The notes below the pieces were generated by a model, which had not been told where the DNA came from, searched no databases, and saw nothing but the letters and a program-made list of their open reading frames with translations. Positions 42,221-50,061 of a stretch of DNA of 64,000 bases are shown here, one piece after another. This stretch comes from Naumovozyma dairenensis CBS 421 (Eukaryota > Ascomycota > Saccharomycetes > Saccharomycetales > Saccharomycetaceae): the NCBI RefSeq assembly GCF_000227115.2, contig NC_016479.1, positions 186,001 to 250,000 of the forward strand, written 5' to 3'. Made by a program: the position numbers and the translations under genes. The first letter of the stretch is position 1, and every line of letters starts with the position of its first letter.

Positions 42221-43420
42221 CTATACACGATGGGAGAAATCTTTTAATATACCAGCCATATGTGTATTGGTAATCTTACCTCTTCTTTGTTTCTTCTTCT
42301 TAACTTCAACTCTTGTTTGTCTCTTAATCGTGGCAGGATCAACACTTGCAGGTTTCAAACCAAGATCTTGTAATTTTCTTGGTAATTCTGAAAATTGTGG
42401 TAATTGAACATTCTCCCACATCTTGATAAATTCTTCATCAATTCGATGTAAATCTCCACCATTATTATACCAAACATATCTTGGCGTTCTATCTTTCTTT
42501 GTTCTTAATACCAATATCTTAGATTCTTCTTCTAATTCATTGATAGTCTCATCACATTGCGGCCAACCATCTTTCAATTCCTTACATGATATACCTTTGA
42601 ATGTGACTTGGGACCTTAATAATTTGATCAGCTCCCCTTCACTATGAACATCATATGTGGAAACATATTTGAATGCATTTTTCTTCGGGTCAAACGATAT
42701 CTTTTCTAATTTCTTCAATAATTCTATAACTTTATCATTCGGTTTTAAAGAAAGATAATCCATTAGTTCATTCATAGCCACAGGTTTACCCTTTTTTTGA
42801 ATATATTCAGTAGCCCATAATAATTTAGAAGAATCATGACTCTTTGAAATATTGGACTGATTCGCTTGCAATGCATGTGCTGCAATAGATCCAGGTCTAA
42901 CTTCTTTAACTTCATCATCATCACTATCACCATTAAGATCAATAATTGGAGTTCCCGTGACGCTTCTCGTTATATCACTTTTCTCAGTTTCCCCATCCAC
43001 TATAACATCTCCCTCTTCCTTCTTTACCTTTTTCCTTGGTGGTGGAGATCCAGTACTATCAGTATGCTCACTTTTTACCTTACCATTACCATTCATTCCT
43101 TCATTATCAGAAGACGAATCAATCTCAAGTACTTCGGGTTCAGTACCAGGTGTGTTAGTTCTTGATGCTCCACTACTTCTTTCACGCTCCTCTTGTTCTC
43201 GTAACTCTATAGATCGTTTCTTATCATGGAGTGCTTTCCTTAGTGGTGAGGTAATATTGTTTGTACTACCTCCTACTACTGTTCCTGCTGCTGCTGCTGT
43301 GGGTCTAGGTCTGGAGATCACTGGTGCTGATTTCACTTTATTTTTAAACGCATTCAAGTTGGCTAATAATGGGTCATTGTTTTGGCTTGCGTTTGAGTTA
43401 TTTGGACCGGTATGACTCAT
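42221..43420 (-). CDS. TFA2: TFIIE small (beta) subunit
   Basis: This subunit of general transcription factor TFIIE recruits TFIIH and aids promoter opening by Pol II. It is 399 residues (328 in S. cerevisiae), the extra length lying in the acidic, serine-rich region before residue 170. DPLLANLNAFKNKVKSAPVI near the start and RPGSIAAHALQANQ are conserved. The tandem winged-helix region (SSKLLWATEYIQKKGKPV, GISCKELKDGWPQCDETI) and the basic end KITNTHMAGILKDFSHRV match the family. It is YKR062W in S. cerevisiae. It converges with RPA34 and diverges from RPB4. Confidence 0.97.
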   Translation of the reverse strand: MSHTGPNNSNASQNNDPLLANLNAFKNKVKSAPVISRPRPTAAAAGTVVGGSTNNITSPLRKALHDKKRSIELREQEERERSSGASRTNTPGTEPEVLEIDSSSDNEGMNGNGKVKSEHTDSTGSPPPRKKVKKEEGDVIVDGETEKSDITRSVTGTPIIDLNGDSDDDEVKEVRPGSIAAHALQANQSNISKSHDSSKLLWATEYIQKKGKPVAMNELMDYLSLKPNDKVIELLKKLEKISFDPKKNAFKYVSTYDVHSEGELIKLLRSQVTFKGISCKELKDGWPQCDETINELEEESKILVLRTKKDRTPRYVWYNNGGDLHRIDEEFIKMWENVQLPQFSELPRKLQDLGLKPASVDPATIKRQTRVEVKKKKQRRGKITNTHMAGILKDFSHRV

Positions 43421-43712
43421 ATTTCTATATAGATAATCTGGTATTAGTACAGTCTGGTCTAGTCTAGCCTATAAAGTGCTCTACCCAACACTTTCTTGAT
43501 CTGTTTTTATGTGATCATTCGTTTGTCAGAACGTACTCTTTAATTAAGTTATATTTCATGATTTGGAAAATATTTTGGAAAAGAGGAAAAAACATTGAAA
43601 AATGACAAAGAAATTATTCTTTGAAAGGAAGAACAACAAATATTAATTGATAAGACTCAAAAGAAATAATAACACTGTGAAGAGAGTGAGAGTAAGAATA
43701 ACACTACATACA
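43421..43712. promoter_or_regulatory. Divergent promoter of TFA2 and RPB4
   Basis: These 292 bp are shared by two Pol II machinery genes. No specific site is recognised. The RPB4 frame is open 22 codons into it from another ATG (43647), treated as non-coding. Confidence 0.5.
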
Positions 43713-44480
43713 ATGAATGTATCAACATCCACATTTCAAACTTCAAGAAGGAGAATTAAGAAAGTTGAAGAAGAAGAAAACGCCGCCACTTTACAATTAG
43801 GTCATGAATTCCAACTTACTCAAATAAATCATCAAGGTCAAGAAGAAGAATTAATCGCTTTGAATCTAAGTGAGGCAAGATTGATTATTAAGGAAGCGTT
43901 ATTGGAACGTAGGAGGGTGTTTAGGAAGACACAACGTTTACAACAAAAGAAAAAAGAACAGAAACAACATGAAAAGGAGCAGCAACAGCAACAGCAGCAA
44001 CAACAACAGCATGATGGGACATCAAGTGATAACGAAAATATCAACCCAGGCAATGAAAATAACTTGGTGGACCATGTCAATGGTACTGGTGCCAGTAATA
44101 GAAACGAAGATATTATTGATGAAGATGAAGATGATGATATGGATGATGAATTCATACATACTGAAACTCGTGAAAAAGAATTAGAATCATTAGATGCATT
44201 ATTAGAACAGACGACAGGTGGTAACAATAAGGATTTGAAGAACACTTTGGAATATCTCACCAATTTTTCAAGATTTAGAGATCAAGAAACTGTCAGTGCA
44301 GTTATTCAATTATTGAAAAGTACTGGTTTACATCCATTTGAAATTGCACAATTAGGCTCTCTAGCTTGTGATACTGCTGATGAGGCTAAAACCTTAGTAC
44401 CAAGTCTTACAAGTAAAATATCCGACGATGAATTGGAAAGAATATTGAAGGAATTATCAAACTTAGAAACACTATACTGA
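43713..44480 (+). CDS. RPB4: RNA polymerase II subunit Rpb4
   Basis: Rpb4 forms the stalk of Pol II with Rpb7 and also acts in mRNA export and decay. From the ATG at 43713 it is 255 residues (221 in S. cerevisiae), and MNVSTSTFQTSRRRIKKVEEEENAAT aligns from the first residue. An ATG 22 codons upstream is in frame but adds a non-conserved basic peptide. The middle holds a glutamine run and an acidic stretch, longer than in S. cerevisiae. The HRDC-like C-terminal domain (TREKELESLDALLEQTTGGN through DDELERILKELSNLETLY) is almost unchanged. It is YJL140W in S. cerevisiae, convergent with YUR1 there and with the KTR gene here. Confidence 0.97.
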   Translation: MNVSTSTFQTSRRRIKKVEEEENAATLQLGHEFQLTQINHQGQEEELIALNLSEARLIIKEALLERRRVFRKTQRLQQKKKEQKQHEKEQQQQQQQQQQHDGTSSDNENINPGNENNLVDHVNGTGASNRNEDIIDEDEDDDMDDEFIHTETREKELESLDALLEQTTGGNNKDLKNTLEYLTNFSRFRDQETVSAVIQLLKSTGLHPFEIAQLGSLACDTADEAKTLVPSLTSKISDDELERILKELSNLETLY

Positions 44481-44597
44481 TATTCATATAAAAAGTTATA
44501 GCCCTTGACAGATTCAATTTTTTTTTCGATTCATCATTATTATGTAGTTTTATGTCTATCTATAATAATAATAATAATGTAATGCAATATTTTTCTT

Positions 44598-45698
44598 TTA
44601 ATCCTGTAACTCCTTAAGGAACATTTTACCACTTCCATTCTTCCACCAACGATTCAAACAACTAACTGCATTAAAATCTGCATTAAATTCTCCTTCTGAA
44701 TCACAAGTACATCGTTGCTTCAATTTCATATAATATGCACTAGGACATGTATAAAATGGATCATGCATATAGCCTAATTCATCAAAATGAATAATTTCAT
44801 TACTTTTCAATAATAATGAAACGGCAATGGAATGAACAGGCGCATCCCCCCATCTTTCATAATAAAATCCACCTTTAGAGTCCAAAAAATCGAAAAATCT
44901 ATTATACTTTTCACTTCTAAAGAAATTCAAATCACCAATTTCAAAATTAGTCCAAAAATGACATAGATTATAATCTGTAGCTGATGCTACCAATGTTAAT
45001 TTTTTCCCAATTACTTCATCATCAGTTAGAAATTGAATGGAATTCGTTTCCATATCAATATCATTTTCATAATTCATAATATACATTTCTACATTTTCCC
45101 ATAAGCTAGGAATAGTATCTTCATATTCATACATAGAAATGACAAATCTATATTTCTTATCATTAACCCTCATGACCTTAAATGGATCATATGGGAAATC
45201 ACAATAATACTGAACATTGGGTTCGACTCTAAANNNNNNNNNNNNNNNNNNNNNTTCCATGAATTCATCAGTAAATGGAACATCATTGAGGAATGTCCAA
45301 TCGTAATGGTACTTATGGTTAAATCGATCTTCTAAAGATCTCATCGATTCTAATGCAGCGTTAAGTTCCCAATTGCGAACCAACATTAAGAGGGTAGCAT
45401 TTTCTCTTTGAATACCTCCGAACGCTGTATCACCATTATCATCATCTTCATTCATTAGATTATCATTGTAGGTATTACTCGACAATTTAGCCCTCTTATA
45501 TAAATTTCGTCTTCTTTCATGATCAAATTTATGTGATACTTCGTACGATCTTTCCTGAAAGTTATTTGACACTTGATCCAGATATGTTAATGACAGGCCA
45601 TGATAGCGGTGTGTTATTATAAGGTATGAGAATAGCAATGCTATGAAACTGATTAACCAAAAGTAGAAATTCTTAAATGAAGTTACTTGATTATGCAT
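44598..45698 (-). CDS. KTR2: KRE2/MNT1-family alpha-1,2-mannosyltransferase, broken by an assembly gap
   Basis: This type II Golgi enzyme adds mannose to N- and O-linked glycans. A signal anchor lies near residues 12-28. Recognisable family blocks are YDWTFLNDVPFTDEF, FRVEPNVQYYCDFPYDPF, the catalytic-site region CHFWTNFEIGDLNFFRS, and GGFYYERWGDAPVHSIA. Only 366 codons span it, seven of them N, against about 425-430 in the family. The missing piece (about 65 residues) lies exactly at the N run, so the true gap is nearer 200 bp. Synteny fits both YUR1 (beside RPB4) and KTR2 (beside TFA2). Confidence 0.9.
   Translation of the reverse strand: MHNQVTSFKNFYFWLISFIALLFSYLIITHRYHGLSLTYLDQVSNNFQERSYEVSHKFDHERRRNLYKRAKLSSNTYNDNLMNEDDDNGDTAFGGIQRENATLLMLVRNWELNAALESMRSLEDRFNHKYHYDWTFLNDVPFTDEFMEXXXXXXXFRVEPNVQYYCDFPYDPFKVMRVNDKKYRFVISMYEYEDTIPSLWENVEMYIMNYENDIDMETNSIQFLTDDEVIGKKLTLVASATDYNLCHFWTNFEIGDLNFFRSEKYNRFFDFLDSKGGFYYERWGDAPVHSIAVSLLLKSNEIIHFDELGYMHDPFYTCPSAYYMKLKQRCTCDSEGEFNADFNAVSCLNRWWKNGSGKMFLKELQD
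45234..45254. other. Run of 21 N (assembly gap)
   Basis: This is the only ambiguous stretch in the window. Its length is divisible by three and keeps the mannosyltransferase frame open, but the family alignment shows it stands for a longer unsequenced piece. Confidence 1.
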
Positions 45699-46153
45699 CT
45701 TTTTTGGTCTATATTTGGTGTTGTTTCAAAGTCTAAAGCATCACCTGGATTCCTGGAACCTCCTCCACAGATCAATGACAAGGTAATCCCTTCTATAAAA
45801 AAGAATCTCTACCAACAAGAACATAGGACATAAATTTATGAGAATCCGCTCTTTTCTATTGTATTCAAAAGAAACGAATTATACATAGGTTTTTCCTTTT
45901 CCATTGATTCCATCCATAGACTATAAATAAAAGTGACATGATATAAGGTTTTTTTGCTAAAAATGGAAAAATGTTTCAAAAAAAAAAAGTCAATTGAACA
46001 ATAAATTTCACTTGCAATGTTACCTTTTCCCACCAGTTCATAGACCGTCACGATATTCTTTTGTTCTCGTATTTACATTATTTTAATAGATATTTTATAT
46101 ATATACTGTCATCAGAATATCTTATTAATCGCTTACGGCGGTTATAACATTAT
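45699..46153. other. Intergenic region KTR gene / CDC1; synteny change
   Basis: These 455 bp lie between a YJL139/YKR061-type gene and YDR182-type CDC1. I see no gene, tRNA or repeat that would explain the junction. A poly-A run of 10 lies near 45979. Confidence 0.55.
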
Positions 46154-47581
46154 TTAAATAACAACATAATAATAGTAAAATAATATTAGCACCATCAACG
46201 ATAATATGGAAAGGTTCAATATACATGAAACCTTTGAAGGATGCTCATCTACCATATATACCTCTGTGGGATTTAGATTTTTTGTGTTTAAGTTGTAATC
46301 ACTAATCTTACCTATTTTTGTTGCAATTCTCTTATTGAAAGATCTTGGTAATATCATGATATATCCAAATATACTCAATGATACAATCGTCATCAACAAA
46401 TACATCTTGATTGGTTTATATGGATCAGGTAAATAACACATTTCCGTTTGGTATGTATCATTGCCAGATTTTCGATTCGGATTGTACAATGAAAGTAATT
46501 GTATAGCTGGCCTACTTATACCCATATTCATTGCACATGATTTCACTGTAATCTCCTCTGCATGTTTTGTCATGCCATTCGCTGTATATGAATGCTGTAT
46601 TTGACAATAATCATGATCGTCACCTGAAAATAGTAAACTTGGTTGAATCTTAGATAAAACTTCTTGTGATAATTCTAAATCAATAACTGTTTGATATTGA
46701 TCACCTTTCTGAATCGGGAAAGCTTTCTTGGACTCTCTTAATGATCCACACTTCTGTTGGTTTGCGTTTCTCCATAACGGGACATGCGTTAAAAGAATTT
46801 TAGTCATTGGATGAGAACCCATAGCAAATTCATTAAGGAACTTTTTAGGAACTTCTGATACGTTACTATTTAGTTTATCTGATAGAGAGATCGTGTCAAC
46901 AAGGACAAAAGTATGATTCCCGACGTCGACATATGCTGATGGATCTCCAAAATATGTAGTAAATCTTTCTAAACTAGATTCGATGACAGTATCGCCGAAG
47001 CCGATATCATGATTCCCGGGTAGTGACATAACAGTCATCCTCGATTGTTTCTTAGGGAAGATCTTGTTGAATCTTGTGTATTCCTTTAGCCAATAATCAT
47101 CATCCCAATACCTTCCACCATCAAATAAGTCACCTAGAAAAAAATTGGTATCTGGATCCAAATAATAGTGTACATATTTCCAATTCCTTTCATGATAATG
47201 ATCCAGCATCACTCTTGTGAGATAATTCACGATGACAGGTCTACCAGGGTAAGAATGAGCATCCATAATTTGTGGATCGGCAAACAATGCAACTTTATGA
47301 CTCACTGTACCTTTAGACCACGTTTCCCAACGAGACCATTGACATTTACGCATTGCTCTTTTCACTACTATACTTTCATAATAATGTATCAACAGAAGCC
47401 ACATAGTGAAAAGTATCACAATGTACCGCCAATAAACTCGTACCTTTCCATCATTCTGTATCTCAATATTATTCACAGGGATGCCTTTCTCAATATCAGC
47501 AAACATTTCAGATCTTTCTTCTTTCTCTTCATCTCTTTTCTTGTTATTATTATTATTCTTGGAACGGTTTCGAGAAAACAT
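46154..47581 (-). CDS. CDC1: Cdc1 metallophosphoesterase, GPI-mannose ethanolamine-phosphate remodelling
   Basis: Cdc1 is an ER membrane, Mn-dependent phosphodiesterase that removes ethanolamine phosphate from the first GPI mannose, the group Mcd4 adds. It is 475 residues (491 in S. cerevisiae). A membrane segment spans about 52-68. Metallophosphoesterase motifs are ADPQ (101-104), GDLFDGGR (150-157), GNHD (189-192), LTHVP and GDDHDYC near 313-319. Two hydrophobic segments lie near the C-terminus. The paralogue Ted1 is less similar at QIMDAHSYPGRP and SCAMNMGISRPAIQLLSLYNP, which match Cdc1 as I know it. It is divergent from SAS4, as YDR182W is. Confidence 0.94.
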   Translation of the reverse strand: MFSRNRSKNNNNNKKRDEEKEERSEMFADIEKGIPVNNIEIQNDGKVRVYWRYIVILFTMWLLLIHYYESIVVKRAMRKCQWSRWETWSKGTVSHKVALFADPQIMDAHSYPGRPVIVNYLTRVMLDHYHERNWKYVHYYLDPDTNFFLGDLFDGGRYWDDDYWLKEYTRFNKIFPKKQSRMTVMSLPGNHDIGFGDTVIESSLERFTTYFGDPSAYVDVGNHTFVLVDTISLSDKLNSNVSEVPKKFLNEFAMGSHPMTKILLTHVPLWRNANQQKCGSLRESKKAFPIQKGDQYQTVIDLELSQEVLSKIQPSLLFSGDDHDYCQIQHSYTANGMTKHAEEITVKSCAMNMGISRPAIQLLSLYNPNRKSGNDTYQTEMCYLPDPYKPIKMYLLMTIVSLSIFGYIMILPRSFNKRIATKIGKISDYNLNTKNLNPTEVYMVDEHPSKVSCILNLSILSLMVLILFYYYYVVI

Positions 47582-47958
47582 GATTATATATCGATTGCCA
47601 ATTCAACAATTAGCCTCACTTAACTTCGAGATAAAAGGAAACAATGATCACCTGAAGAGAATCTCACTTATGCGATACTATTCTAATCAATTGCCCATGA
47701 TAAAACCTCTTATAAGGAAATAAAACCATTCACTTATGTTCAAATCAAAACCTTTAAAGTAACTAAATAAGTATTCGTAACGTAAGTAGTACGAATCGCT
47801 TCAATATGAAATTTGTAAAATCAAGAAATCCATCATCATCAAAATAAACAAAGAAACTGGAAAGAAGAACAGAACTTCAAGAGAAGGCATATAAACCATT
47901 ATATTGGAAGGGAAATTTTATCCTCATTATAGAAACAATAATAAATCTACAATTATCC
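47582..47958. promoter_or_regulatory. Divergent promoter of CDC1 and SAS4
   Basis: These 377 bp of AT-rich DNA are shared by the two genes. No specific element is recognised. Confidence 0.5.
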
Positions 47959-49539
47959 ATGGCGTTGGCAGAAGAAGAAGGAAGAGAGGGAATAATAATA
48001 GAAACGAATAGAAAAGAACCTCAAAGAGTATCAAGATCAAGGTCATTGAGATCATTTAAGAATACCGGTAAAAATGATGATTCTATCGATGATTTGTTTG
48101 ACTTCGATTCCGATGAATTTGAAATCAATCCAACAAGGAAACTAAGTTTGCTCCAGCATGTTACTGGCATGAATCACAAAAAAATCATTAAAAAATCACG
48201 ATTACAGCAACGAGTGTCCATGTCAGAAGAATCATCAGAACCCACAGTGGACAGAGAAGAAGCAGATCCATTGTTACACCAGCAGAGACTTGAAGGGAAA
48301 GAACAAAAGCAAAGGAGGGGAAAGAAATCCGCAAGTTTAATAACCGCTGTAGAAACGAAGAAGAAGATTACACAAATGATCTTAACGATCGAAAAACATA
48401 CAATTAATATACCGAAGAGAGCTTCAGAGGAAAATATAAATGATGTTCTTCCTGATTCATTATATACCAATTTCCATAAAAGAATGTTGAGACACGAAAA
48501 TAGAATGATTGACCAAGATATCATACAAAGTGAAAATGAAGCTGAAAGATTGACTTTAATTAACGAAAAATTAGATATGATTATGTGGCCAACGATCTTA
48601 CAGAAGGTTACGAAGATTAATGATCCAACGGACGACGATGAAATGACAAGGAAAAGAGCTCAAACAAAAGAATGTATAGAATCGATGTTAGAAAAATTTC
48701 ATTCAATGAAAAGAAGAAGCAATGGATTAACTGGAATTCAAAAAGGTGGAAAAGGGAAAAAAATTAACCCATTCAGAAACTGGAACAAAATTTATTCTAA
48801 AATCGATCGAACCCTACTTTACCCAGAATATCATAGCTCGTCTGATGAAGATGAAGATGCTATGGATATTGATACAGTCAGAGCACATAGAAGGGCTTTG
48901 AGAGAAGGTCAATGTGGCGGTTCCATTATAGTAACCTTAAATCCTTCTATAAGGTTCGCAATTGTGGCTGAACCTCTTCGGAAACCGTATGTCGTGAAAG
49001 CATCACCAAAGGAAAAGAAAAGATGGAAGCAACAAATTAAAAACCCTCGTCCATTTAGTTATCATCCAGAACTACTAGGCCAAATCGCCGTTCCAGTAAG
49101 GAAAGTAAAAATTCCTTTTACTTTATCATCATTGCCTAACGAAGATGCTTCTATGAGTGAATTAGTTGAGAAAGCTAAATATGGCGAAGACTTTTCATCA
49201 ATACCCACAGTTGCTAGTAAGCCAGGAAATTCCAACTCTGAAACTATTAAAATGGATACACCAATTGCAGCTCCTCCTAAAGTGCCCCCAACATTTGATA
49301 TTTCAGAATTTGCTGCACCAAAATTGGAAGAACCACAATCTCAGAAACTTGAACATACAAACAAAACTGAGGGCAGGAAAAAGAAGGAAGCGAATATGTC
49401 AAAGCTGAACTCCTTTCCGACGTCACCTATTAATAAATTGCAAGTAAACACTGCTTCATCAGAAAAAAGTATATTAGCTGCAAAAAAATACAAAGAAAAC
49501 CTGAACCCGGTAGTGTTATTCCCAAAATGGATCCCATGA
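47959..49539 (+). CDS. SAS4: SAS acetyltransferase complex subunit Sas4
   Basis: Sas4 is the scaffold of the SAS-I complex (Sas2-Sas4-Sas5), which acetylates H4 K16 and bounds silent chromatin. It is 526 residues (481 in S. cerevisiae). The family core is LPDSLYTNFHKRMLRHENRM through TLINEKLDMIMWPTILQKV, near residues 165-215. The rest is polar and basic. Identity is supported mainly by perfect synteny between CDC1 and SCC2 (YDR181C). The frame ends in FPKWIP, while another frame overlapping it stays open to 49793 with similar composition, so a frameshift in the data or the gene is possible. Confidence 0.9.
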   Translation: MALAEEEGREGIIIETNRKEPQRVSRSRSLRSFKNTGKNDDSIDDLFDFDSDEFEINPTRKLSLLQHVTGMNHKKIIKKSRLQQRVSMSEESSEPTVDREEADPLLHQQRLEGKEQKQRRGKKSASLITAVETKKKITQMILTIEKHTINIPKRASEENINDVLPDSLYTNFHKRMLRHENRMIDQDIIQSENEAERLTLINEKLDMIMWPTILQKVTKINDPTDDDEMTRKRAQTKECIESMLEKFHSMKRRSNGLTGIQKGGKGKKINPFRNWNKIYSKIDRTLLYPEYHSSSDEDEDAMDIDTVRAHRRALREGQCGGSIIVTLNPSIRFAIVAEPLRKPYVVKASPKEKKRWKQQIKNPRPFSYHPELLGQIAVPVRKVKIPFTLSSLPNEDASMSELVEKAKYGEDFSSIPTVASKPGNSNSETIKMDTPIAAPPKVPPTFDISEFAAPKLEEPQSQKLEHTNKTEGRKKKEANMSKLNSFPTSPINKLQVNTASSEKSILAAKKYKENLNPVVLFPKWIP

Positions 49540-49793
49540 TCTCTTCAATAAAAAGTACTAAATATCAAAAGGTATGCCTCTCCCGTCTGATGACGAGACC
49601 AAAGACACATGAAAAGGCTTCGTCAACTACTGCAACAGTACCTGACGAAATTTCTCTTATAAAACCGAAGAAAGCAACCTCACAAAGTATAATACCTTTT
49701 AAACGGCTTGTTCCTGATCTTGATAACAATAGCTATGCTCATCACAATAGCAATTTTGAAATAACACCCAAGAAAAGTAAACTTCAAGAATAA
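49437..49793 (+). other. Overlapping open frame, possible frameshifted SAS4 C-terminus
   Basis: This frame is free of stops from 49437 to 49793, overlapping the last ~100 bp of SAS4. It encodes polar, lysine- and serine-rich sequence ending TPKKSKLQE, like the SAS4 tail in style. Runs of six and seven A (49463-49468 and 49482-49488) lie in the overlap, where an indel could join the frames. It may equally be chance. Confidence 0.35.
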
Positions 49794-50061
49794 AAATTTG
49801 CTAGTTTATTAATGAATGTATTTATCTACTTAATGCCGTCATGAATGGATCATATTCAGTATATTCGATACACACCTCTGGTTTTTTTCCTCTTTAGACA
49901 CTAATGAACTATATAAAATTCAAATTTAAAGAAAAGGACAATACACAAAAAATAGTATTTTAAAAATGCATTTAAGTACTTATAAATTACCAAAAAAGAA
50001 TACACAAACTAGCAACTTTTACGTAAAAGAGTAATGGATAAACGTGCTATACCGATCCTTC
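49794..50061. other. Convergent intergenic region SAS4 / SCC2
   Basis: Only AT-rich 3' flanks are seen between two converging genes. Confidence 0.5.
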
